Positions 1 through 7,935 of a stretch of 64,000 nt of DNA are shown in pieces. The position numbers were made by a program, and so were the translations under genes. Under the pieces are notes generated by a model, which was given only the letters and a program-made list of their open reading frames with translations, was not told where the DNA came from and searched no databases. The stretch is from Albimonas sp963816545 (GTDB lineage: Bacteria; Pseudomonadota; Alphaproteobacteria; Rhodobacterales; Rhodobacteraceae): the NCBI GenBank assembly GCA_963816545.1, contig CAWFLE010000016.1:3954-67953 (forward strand). The letters are read 5' to 3'. Positions within the stretch are counted from its first letter, which is position 1, and the number at the start of each line of letters is the position of its first letter.

Positions 1-18
1 TGCGCAAGGCCGGGTGGG

Positions 19-1801
19 TTGCGGAGACGGAGCTCGTGGACCGGCGGAGAGGTCGTGGACTTCTTCGCGCGCAACAAGCCCGCCACCTTCGACCTGACGC
101 CGGGCAGCTACTCCACGTACAAGAGCGAGGTCCTGGACCTCCTGCCCACGGCCGCCGGGCCGCGCCCGCGCAGCGTCTCGGACATCGGGGGCGTGCTATG
201 GCGAGGTCCGGGCGGCGATCCGCGACAGCGAGCTGCCGCAGGATTTCAAGAACGTATCGGGAACTTTCCTCGTCTTCCTGCATGACAGGGGCATCGCTCC
301 GGGCGCGGTCGCGACGGACACGCTGCAAGCCTATTTCGAAGACCGGCTCGCCCGCTCGGGCAAGCCGGAGGCGGTGCACGTCAAGCACGTGAAGCGGATC
401 GCGGCGCTGCTGGCGAAGCTGAACGCGATGCCGGAGTTCGCGCGGTTCGGCTTCGCGGCGCCGGCGCATCCGTTCGGGAACCGCCGCGACAAGTTCGGCG
501 TCGACGAGGCGGTGATCGCGCCGCTGCTCGCGGAGTTCGACCGGCGCGTGGTTCCCTGGGCGCGGGGGGAGCTGTCGTGCACGGGCGAGACGCGGGCCGA
601 ATTCCTCGCCTCTCTCGACGCGCAGACGCCGCCGCCGCCGCCGGAGGACAAGAAGGCCGCCCTGCGCCGGAGGCGCGCCGGGGCGGGAAAGCCGGACGGG
701 CGGAAGGCTCGGGACGAGGATTTCAGACGGCGCGGCTTCCTGACCCGCGACGACCAGTGGAGCGACCGCACGGTCGCGGTGCGCCGCGGATATCTCGCCG
801 CGGTGGCGAAGGCTCTCTACGCGGCGGACGGGTTCGTCATCGAGAGCCTCGAGGAGCTGACGGACCCCGAGGTCGCCGAGGCCGCCGCGGAAGCGCTCGC
901 CGAGGCCAATGCCGACGGGGAGCATGAGAGCAGCTATGTCGGCGGCGTCCTGAAGGTCATCCATCGCCTCGGGCGGGACTTCGTGCGGCGGGATGCGGAG
1001 GACGTCGCGCTCCTTGCCGAACTGGTCGCCGACTATGCCGCGGACCGCGACGGGATCGCGCCGCGCAACATGGCGAGGCTCCGCGCGTTCAACGCCGACC
1101 GCATCCAGGCGTTCATCGATCTCTCCGGCACGCTGCTGAGCGGGGTCAATGCCGAGATCGATCGCCGCCGGCAGGCCCACCGGCGCAGGAAGGGCGTCCT
1201 GCCGAAGCGGAGCGAGGTCTTCGACGCCGAGCTGCGCCGCGAGGTGATGACGGTGATCGCGCACGACATCATGCTCGGGCGCGCGCCGCGCAGCGCCAAT
1301 CTCATCCTGGCGAGGCTGGACTGGGTCAGCTGGACGGGGGAGCTCGCGACGCTCCGCATTCCCGCGGCGAGCGTGAAGATGCGGAACCGCAAGGCCCCCG
1401 ATCTCCCGGTGCCGCTGGATGGCCCGTCGAGCCGGCTCCTGAGGATGTATATCGACGAGATCCGGCCGGACGCGCTCCGGGAAGGGGACGAGCGGAACCC
1501 CTACCTGTTCCCGGAGCAAGGCGACCGGGCGCCGGGGCCGGACAAGCCGTACAGGACGCTGCTGAAGCGGCTGTGCCGGCGGGTGCACGAGGTCGTGGGC
1601 GTGCGCATCAACCCGCATCTCTACCGCCATCTGATCGGCTGGATCTGGCTCAAGGAGGATCCGGACCGCCTGCCGGACGTGCGGCAGCTGCTGGGTCATC
1701 GCAAGCTTCAAACGACGCTCGAGTTCTACGTCGCGCTCGATGAGGAACTCTCCCTGGGCCGCTGGCAGGAGTACATCAATGAACGAAAGGCTTCGCATGA
1801 C
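19..1801 (+). CDS. Tyrosine recombinase/integrase A, frame-broken
   Basis: Site-specific DNA recombinase of the phage-integrase fold. From about base 194 one frame runs unbroken; the N-terminal about 60 residues (about 19-190) lie in another frame, so one indel near 190 is needed. The catalytic domain is clear: a box I-like segment starting at RSANLILARLDW, then NPHLYRHLIGW (HxxR) and LLGHRKLQTTLEFY (His plus the presumed nucleophile Tyr). The C-terminus overlaps the start of the next recombinase gene (ATG at 1779). Paired or triple recombinases in tandem are typical of Tn554- and RIT-like elements (family knowledge). The true start may lie left of the window and the stop is uncertain, because the frame stays open past the overlap. 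Confidence 0.8.
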
Positions 1802-3292
1802 GCAGGCGGCAAGGCGCGAGTTCGAGGATCGGGTCGCCGCGGTCTCGGCCGATCTCGCCGAAAGCGGCCTGAGCTGAACCGCTGGGCGGTGGCGGAGGGT
1901 CTCCGCGCGTTCCTCGACCCGGAGGCGGATCCCTCCCGTCCGCCGGCGCCGGCCGAGCTGAGGGCGCGGCTTGGCGCCGCCATCGAGGCGCGCGGCCGGG
2001 ACGCGGCGTTCCGCGACTTCGGGTTCTTCCAGATCGGGGCGGCGCGCCTGTGGGGCGCGGAGGAGACGGCGCATTTCGCGCGGATCCTGCGAGACATGCG
2101 GGTGGCCAAGAAGCCGGAGCGGCAGACCGAATGGGAGCGGGCGCAGCGGGCGGTGCGGCGGCTGCCGTCCGAGTGGCGCGAACTCATGGCGGCGCATCTC
2201 GATCGCTCGCGGGAGGAGCGGCCGCGGCCGGAGAGGGCGCGGCGACGTCTGGAGCGCGAGCCGTCTCAAGGCCGTCGCCGACGCCCTCGCCCGCTGGCGG
2301 ACCTGGTGCGACGCGACGGGCGCGGCGACCTGCCGACCGGCGTCTCGCTCGACGCATATGCGCGCCACCTGGTCCTGAGAGGCGTCTCGGAGGGCTCGGC
2401 GGGAGACTACGTCGAGCGCATCCGCTCCGGCTTCGCGGTCGTCCTCCGGCCCGGGTGGTCGTCGGACGCCTGCGCCTTCGTGGTCGAGGACTGGCGGCAG
2501 CGCGGGGCGGCGGCGGGGCCGAGGACGAAGACGGGCGCCCAGCTGGTGTCGGCGAGGGTTCTCTACGACCTGGGCTTCGACCTGATGGACGAGGCGCGGG
2601 CGCTGCCGACCCGGGGCCTCGCCGCGGCGCTGACCTTCCGCAGCGGCGTGCTTCTCTCGACGGCGGCTGCGCTGCCGCAGCGCGCGCGGGCGTTGTCCAT
2701 GCTGGCCTTCGGCTCGACGCTGCACCTGCTCGAGCGCCCGGACATCCTCGTGCGCATTCCCGGCCGCTTCCTCAAGCTGCGGGAGACGGACAAGGCGCGG
2801 GAGACCTTCGAGCGGCGTCTTCTGCAACCCGAGGCTCCGGGAGGCGCTGGATGAGTACCGGCGCATGTTCCGCCCGCTCTTCGACGACGGCGAGGCGCTG
2901 TTCCCGTCGGTGCATGCGCCCGAGCCAGGCTGTCTCCGAACGCCGCATCGGGCAGATCGCGGGCGAGGTCACGGATGGAGCGTCTCGGGGTGCGGATCTC
3001 CATCCACCGATTTCGCGACAACGTCGCGACCGAGGCGTCCGAGGCGATGCCGGACGGCGGCCGCCTGGCGCCTTCCCTGCTCGGCCACAGGGATGCGGCG
3101 ACGGCCGCCAGGCACTACGATCATTCCGAGGGCATGGCCGCGGCGCAGGGCTTCGCCCGGGTCCTGGCGGGGCGGCGGACCCGCCGGACGGACCTGCTCC
3201 ATGAGGCGGGTCGGGCGGTCGTCCGCCGCCGCAGGCCGCCCGAGGTCGTCGCCTCGGACGAAAAAAGTTCGACGAAGCGTTTTGGCGCCGGG
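1779..3292 (+). pseudogene. Tyrosine recombinase B, frameshifted and cut by an IS3 element
   Basis: Second recombinase of the tandem pair. It starts at an ATG inside the end of recombinase A, has a stop near 1878 in that frame, and continues in other frames through an N-terminal SAM-like region (about 2250-2400) and a core region to 2860. The catalytic C-terminus lies at about 2975-3150, with IHRFRDN (HxxR) and LLGHRDAATAARHYDH (His and Tyr). At least three frame changes are needed. The last frame is interrupted exactly at codon GGG (3290-3292) by the IS3-family element. The recombinase frame stays open on the far side (4672 onward), but no conserved motif is seen there, so the lost tail may be short. 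Sequencing indels could explain the frame changes; the IS insertion is real in the sequence. Confidence 0.7.
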
Positions 3293-3317
3293 TGTACCGC
3301 CCCCGGATCGTGAGACA
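3293..3317. repeat. IS3 left inverted repeat
   Basis: Reads TGTACCGCC at the outer edge and GTGAGACA at the inner edge. It pairs imperfectly (one 1-bp offset, several mismatches) with 4645-4671. Confidence 0.7.
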
Positions 3318-3328
3318 CCGATTTGGGA

Positions 3329-4228
3329 CTACGCGACCATGGGCTCGGCGTCCATCTGGTCGCGCCTGAACTGGGCCGGCGAGCGGTGACCATGCCGCTG
3401 GATCAGCCATTGCTCGTTGTAGGTCCGGCGGAACTCCAGCAGCGCCAGGCGAAGCTCCTCGACGGTGTCGAAGGTGCGAACCCACAGCAGGTTCTCTTTC
3501 AGGGTCCGGATGAAGCGCTCGGCGCAGCCGTTGCCCTCCGGGGCCCGAACGAAGGCGGGCGACGACGCGATCCCCAGCCAGCGGATCTCCGCCCGGAAGT
3601 CGTGCGACATGTACTGGCTGCCGTGATCGTGGCGCAGGCTCAGCCCGACGGCCACATCCTTGCCGATCCCGCCGAAGCGGGCCTTCACGCCCTGGCGGAC
3701 CGGCTCCAGCGCCTCGTGGCGCGTGCCATGGAGGGCGGCGTGGATGCCGACGCACTCGGCCGAGCAGTGGTCGACGGCGACGAAGATCGCCACCTGCCCC
3801 TGGGCGGTGGTGACTGCCGCGGTCATGTCGGTCCCCCACATGGCGTCGACCCTCTCCGGAATGATCGTGCCATCATGGCTGCGCGGCCCCCGCGGCGTCG
3901 CTCGGCCCGTATCCGCCGCAAGGCCATGCGCGCGCATCAGCCGCCGCACCCGCTCCTTCGAGGTCCGCACGCCCCTGAAGCGCAGGCGCGCCCAAACCTT
4001 CCGATAGCCCTCGCCGTGGAACGGGCTCGCCGCCAGCACGGCCCGGATCGCCTCGACCAGCACCGCGTCCGGCATCGGACCCTGCGGCCCGGGACGCCGC
4101 CGCTCGGCCGGCGGAGCTCCTGCCGTCAGGCGGCGGCGATAGATGCTCGCCCGGCCCAGGTTCCAGACCCGGCAGACCCGCGCCAGGCCGTAACGGCGTC
4201 GACCGGAGATCGAGATGACCGCGCTCAT
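3329..4228 (-). CDS. IS3-family transposase OrfB (DDE catalytic subunit)
   Basis: 299 residues, the usual OrfB length. An N-terminal HTH_21-like region is followed by an rve integrase core with the DDE triad in WGTDMTAAV, RHDHGSQYMS and APEGNGCAERFIRTLKEN. Its ATG overlaps the TGA of orfA in an ATGA. This suggests translational coupling, rather than the programmed frameshift many IS3 members use to make an OrfAB fusion. The frame is intact with no internal stop, so the element could still be active. Confidence 0.93.
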   Translation of the reverse strand: MSAVISISGRRRYGLARVCRVWNLGRASIYRRRLTAGAPPAERRRPGPQGPMPDAVLVEAIRAVLAASPFHGEGYRKVWARLRFRGVRTSKERVRRLMRAHGLAADTGRATPRGPRSHDGTIIPERVDAMWGTDMTAAVTTAQGQVAIFVAVDHCSAECVGIHAALHGTRHEALEPVRQGVKARFGGIGKDVAVGLSLRHDHGSQYMSHDFRAEIRWLGIASSPAFVRAPEGNGCAERFIRTLKENLLWVRTFDTVEELRLALLEFRRTYNEQWLIQRHGHRSPAQFRRDQMDAEPMVA

Positions 4229-4605
4229 CGCCTCGACCTCCGCCGGGCCAAAGGGCGGCCCGCCTCCAGCCGCGAGATCTTCTCGTAGAGCAGCTCGTTA
4301 TCCATCGTCGCCGCCCCGAGCTTCGCCTGAAGCTGCGCGATGCGCGCGTCGCGGTCATCGCGGGGCCGCGACTTCAGGCTCGCCGCGCCGCCCTCGAGAA
4401 ACGCATCCCGCCACCCGCTCACATCCGCCGCGGTCACGCGCAGGTCTCGGGCCACCACCTCCAGCGGCTCGCCCCGCAGCACCCGAAGCACCGCATCCTG
4501 CTTGCGGTTCGCCGTCATGCGGCGCTCCCGCCCCGGCGCCCCGGCCGCTGCGATACCTGAACTCTCCGCGCCCGGGGCGCCTCCGCTTCGATCGTCAGAC
4601 GTCAT
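4225..4605 (-). CDS. IS3-family OrfA (HTH, transposase DNA-binding subunit)
   Basis: 126 residues. A helix-turn-helix of the HTH_Tnp_1 type spans about residues 32-75 (contains VLRVLRGEPLEVVARDL and VSGWRDAFLEGG). It is followed by a leucine-rich coiled-coil-like tail (ARIAQLQAKLGAATMDNELL). The first about 29 residues look unconserved, so the functional start may be the internal Met at about residue 30 (MTANRKQDA). It ends in an ATGA overlap with orfB. Confidence 0.88.
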   Translation of the reverse strand: MTSDDRSGGAPGAESSGIAAAGAPGRERRMTANRKQDAVLRVLRGEPLEVVARDLRVTAADVSGWRDAFLEGGAASLKSRPRDDRDARIAQLQAKLGAATMDNELLYEKISRLEAGRPLARRRSRR

Positions 4606-4644
4606 CCAACACCTCCTTCGTCGCCTTCAATAAGGCTTCAGAGA

Positions 4645-4671
4645 TGTCTCAGCGAACCCTGGGGCGGAGGA
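4645..4671. repeat. IS3 right inverted repeat
   Basis: Reads TGTCTCAG at the inner edge and GGCGGAGGA at the outer edge. Its reverse complement matches the left repeat, including the shared CCGCCCC core and the GAGACA inner end. Confidence 0.7.
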
Positions 4672-5372
4672 CGGGCGAGACGATCTCATCCATCTCTTGT
4701 GGCCGGAAGCCGCAGTTGAGCCGCCGCGCAGGCGGCTGAGAAGACAGCCAGCGACGCCGCATCGGCAGCAGGGCGCTTCCGGCCACGCGTTTCGCGGCCG
4801 CGCAGGCGGCCGGGGCCCGCAGGGTCGCCTGCGGGCCCCAAGCCATGTCTGCACGCCGCCGGGTCGCTCTCCGTCGACAGCGTGCCGCCGGCCGCCGCAA
4901 GCTGCCGCAAATCGCTCGATTTTCCGCAGGAAGTTGAGAAGGGGGCGGCAACACCCGCATGGGATGGCGCCGGCCCTTCTTCAACTTTTTCCGCCGGCTG
5001 CCGCAACCGCCTTCCACCGCTTCTTCCGAGCTGGAGGAGCGTCAACTTCTCTCGGACCAGGGGGCGCTGCCGTGGCGCTGGATGATATGGTATCTTTTCG
5101 CAACTTGATTTGGCCGAGACGATAGCGCGACTTCCCTGCGCTGGACCGCCGACGCCTGCAACGACCCGCACATCGCGGCGACGGGGATGGACGCGCACGC
5201 GCTGGAGATGGTCCTGACGAGAGATGCGGCCAGGTCGGAAAAGACGCGGCCGCGGGATCCGGGGAGGGCGTTCCATGCTCCGCCGGCGAGCGGCAAGTTT
5301 ATCGGCCGCGGGTTGTTCGCCGGCCACGAGGGGCGCAGGTTGCCGGGCGATGCGGTGGGACAGGAGATGCGC
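4672..5372. other. 700-bp gap without a recognised gene
   Basis: Holds the continuation of the recombinase B frame (no domain seen) and an imperfect inverted repeat, AAGTTGAGAAGGG (about 4931-4943) with CCCTTCTTCAACTT (about 4974-4987). Short direct repeats of GCTGCCGCAA lie on either side (about 4903 and 4997). It probably contains the outer part of the old recombinase element and the promoter of the Tat beta-helix gene that follows. Confidence 0.5.
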
Positions 5373-7766
5373 ATGACCCGGAAGCTCGGGAAACCGATCC
5401 CGGAGGGGACCGGCCTCGGCCGCAGGCTGTTCCTGAAGTTCGGATTGTGGGGCGCGGCGCTGCTGGGCGCGCCCGGCCGCGCGGCGGCGCAGGACCGGCC
5501 GGGGCCGGGGGACTTCCATCATCCGCTCTGGGGCCGGATCTGGACCAGGGAGTTTCAGGCCTGGCGGGCGGCGGCGAACCATCCCGACCAGATCGCGCTG
5601 GTGCAGGATCATGACGGCGTGCCCGGCAATGACGGCCTGCTGCTGGCGAGCCGCGTCAGGACCGAAACCGCCCGCACCGGCTGGGAGGGGGCGCCGGGGA
5701 CGACCTACGAGGTGGACCTGCGCCTGAGGAAGGAGAGCACCAACCTCTACGGCCGGGTGGACCTGGTGAACCCCCATGACGGCAAGGTCCTGATGCGGAT
5801 GGACGTCTATTCCGCGGGCGGCTGGGGGCAGTGGCGGCGGGAGAAGGCGCGGATCACCTGCCCCAACGCCGGGCTGAAGGTGGTGCTGCACAACGGCTCG
5901 AACAGCGCCGGCGGCCAGTTCGACATGCTGGTGCACACGCTCGAGATCCGGCCCTGGCCCTTCGGCGAGGCCAAGCCCCCGCCCCGGCGCATCCAGCAGC
6001 CCTTCTGGTGGGTGGAGCCGCTGATGGCGGGCGCGACCTGGAGCTTCGACTTCCGCGACTGTTTCCGGGCGCAGGAGGGGGGGGACCCCATCGCGGGCTA
6101 CGTCTATGACGGGCCCGAGCCGCATTCCTGGGACGGCCCGGTGCTGACCCTGACGCCGACCGTGCCCACCGACGGGCCGCAGGAGCGCCGGGTCTACGCC
6201 CGCTCCGCGCGCAGCCGCAGCGACGAGGGGGCGGAGTTCCTGATCCATGTGCGGCCCTCGGCCCCGCGTCTGTCGCTGCGCGAGGCCCCGCCCGCGCTGC
6301 TGGTGGAGCGCGGGCGCGGCGTGCCGGCGGTGCAGGCCGAGGACTACGTGCAGGACGGCCACGGCCCCTGCCGCTTCGCGCCGGAGGGCGAGGTTCCGGA
6401 CTGGCTGAGGGTGGAGCATAACGGCCTCGTCTGGGGCCGGGCCCCGGACGCGGCGCTCGGCCGGCAGGAGGCGCGGGTGCGCGTGGTGGACCGGCGCGGC
6501 GATTCCGTGATCGTGCCCGTGGTCTACGAGGTGGCGGACCGCTTCGACCGCACGCCCACCCTGACGCTGGAGCCGGGCACGCCCGAGACGCCGACCGAGA
6601 TCAGCTACGACCTGATCCGGGGCCATCAGGGCTCGGGCGAGGTGATCTTCCTGCCCGACGGGCATTACCGCTGGCGGATCGGGACGAACATCGCCCAAGC
6701 CGGCCCCGGCGAGCCGCCGATGATCGTCACCGGCGGCCCGGGCGCGGTGATCGACGACGTGCTGGCCATCGAGAAGGGGACGCGCGGCCTGCTGGTGGAG
6801 GGGATCACCGTGCGCCGGCCGCTCGGCCTCAAGAACTGGCGGGGGACCTGCTACACCGGCGGACCGGTGGAGCGGATCTTCCTCTATGACCTGACGGTGG
6901 AGGTGCAGGCGGTCAAGGTGAACCTCGACGACGGCAAGAAGTGGAAGAACCGCGAGGCCGAGGCCTATGTCGGCAAGTGCTACGACCTGCGCGACGGGCA
7001 TTTCGTGGTGCTCGACCATTGCGTGGGCCGGAAGGCGGCGGAGATCTTCATTCCCGGGGGGACGGGGACGCAGGCGCTCTATGACTGCCGGTCGGACCTG
7101 TGCTCGGACGATCACGGGCTGACGGGGACGGTGCGCAACCTGGTGGTGGCGGGCTTCGTCACCGGCCGCTTCGCCGGCAACCACACCGAGGCCCAGCACC
7201 GCGACCTGTGGCAGGCCTTCGGCGACAACGCCCCGGTGCCGTGGCGGGTGGTCTATGACGGCTGCTTCCTCTCGGCCCGCGACGACGGCATCACGCAGGG
7301 CCACTTCACCTCGTGGCACGGTTGGGGAAGCCGGGGGAAGGGCCTGGAGGAGGCTTTCCACCAGCACGTGATCCGCGACTGCGTGATCCTGTCCGCCGTC
7401 CATGCCCACGGCCTGACGCTGGAGCGCTACAGCGACCTGCGGGTGGAGCGGGTGCTGGTGGCCGGGCATCCGGATTCGGCCAAGACCACGCAGCTTTTCG
7501 TGCGCAAGCCCTCGGACGCGGTCTTCGACGGGATGATCTTCCAGACCTACCACGACGAATACGAGGCCCCCGCCTACCGGCACCTGCTGAAGATGGGGCC
7601 GACGGGCATCCTCAACCTGAGCGACGAAGGCGCCCCGAAGCTGGAGGAGATCTTCCCCGACTGGTGGAACGCCGCGCTGCCGGACGAGGCGCGGGTGAAG
7701 ATGGATCCCGCCTGGCACGCCGCCCATCCGGGCATGGGACCGAAGCTCTGCTGGCCCGGGGACTGA
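5373..7766 (+). CDS. Tat-exported parallel beta-helix protein, polysaccharide lyase-like
   Basis: 797 residues. I chose the ATG at 5373 because CAGGAG sits 6 bp upstream and because it places a Tat signal at the N-terminus: twin-Arg motif RRLFLKFG, hydrophobic stretch, then AAA-Q at about residue 40. A jelly-roll-like module follows (about 50-200), then an Ig-like stretch (about 210-400), then a long right-handed beta-helix region (about 410-740) rich in short beta-turn repeats such as VDRTPTLTLEPG and GILNLSDEG. It is likely periplasmic or extracellular and may cleave or epimerise a polysaccharide, but I see no family-specific catalytic motif. The frame is intact. It sits at the edge of the polysaccharide locus with a hairpin just after the stop. 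Confidence 0.75.
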   Translation: MTRKLGKPIPEGTGLGRRLFLKFGLWGAALLGAPGRAAAQDRPGPGDFHHPLWGRIWTREFQAWRAAANHPDQIALVQDHDGVPGNDGLLLASRVRTETARTGWEGAPGTTYEVDLRLRKESTNLYGRVDLVNPHDGKVLMRMDVYSAGGWGQWRREKARITCPNAGLKVVLHNGSNSAGGQFDMLVHTLEIRPWPFGEAKPPPRRIQQPFWWVEPLMAGATWSFDFRDCFRAQEGGDPIAGYVYDGPEPHSWDGPVLTLTPTVPTDGPQERRVYARSARSRSDEGAEFLIHVRPSAPRLSLREAPPALLVERGRGVPAVQAEDYVQDGHGPCRFAPEGEVPDWLRVEHNGLVWGRAPDAALGRQEARVRVVDRRGDSVIVPVVYEVADRFDRTPTLTLEPGTPETPTEISYDLIRGHQGSGEVIFLPDGHYRWRIGTNIAQAGPGEPPMIVTGGPGAVIDDVLAIEKGTRGLLVEGITVRRPLGLKNWRGTCYTGGPVERIFLYDLTVEVQAVKVNLDDGKKWKNREAEAYVGKCYDLRDGHFVVLDHCVGRKAAEIFIPGGTGTQALYDCRSDLCSDDHGLTGTVRNLVVAGFVTGRFAGNHTEAQHRDLWQAFGDNAPVPWRVVYDGCFLSARDDGITQGHFTSWHGWGSRGKGLEEAFHQHVIRDCVILSAVHAHGLTLERYSDLRVERVLVAGHPDSAKTTQLFVRKPSDAVFDGMIFQTYHDEYEAPAYRHLLKMGPTGILNLSDEGAPKLEEIFPDWWNAALPDEARVKMDPAWHAAHPGMGPKLCWPGD

Positions 7767-7771
7767 GGCGG

Positions 7772-7802
7772 GACGCCGCGCCCCCGCGCGGGGCGCGGCG
7801 TC
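7772..7802 (+). terminator. Strong GC hairpin after the beta-helix gene
   Basis: Perfect 11-bp stem GACGCCGCGCC / GGCGCGGCGTC with a 9-nt loop, starting 5 bp after the stop codon. Only a weak T run follows (TCGTTCCGT), so it is a terminator-like or mRNA-end structure rather than a textbook intrinsic terminator. Confidence 0.6.
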
Positions 7803-7935
7803 GTTCCGTCGGGTGCGGGCGGCGGTTCCGCGCGTGGCGCCCGCCGGGGCGGAGAGACGGTCTTAACCCTGTTTCCGGAAAAGGAGCCGCCGCCTCGGCG
7901 GTCTCCCGCCATGCTTTCCCGAGGATGCCCGCGTC

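Larger units (their letters stand above)
3293..4671 (-). mobile_element. IS3-family insertion sequence, complete
   Basis: Element of about 1.38 kb carrying orfA and orfB on the minus strand. Imperfect inverted repeats of about 25 bp sit at 3293-3317 (begins TGTACCGCC, ends GTGAGACA) and 4645-4671 (reads inward as TCCTCCGCC to CTGAGACA). The flanks carry the same 4-bp direct repeat, CGGG (3289-3292 and 4672-4675), fitting the 3-4 bp duplication of IS3 elements. Because the region is GC-rich, the short duplication alone is weak support. The element has entered the tail of recombinase B. Confidence 0.85.

Noticed and set aside
4686..7727. A 1013-residue open frame antisense to the Tat beta-helix gene
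   Set aside because: It is an antisense shadow caused by GC-biased codons. The plus-strand frame has a signal peptide, ribosome-binding site and domain structure; the minus frame shows no domain.
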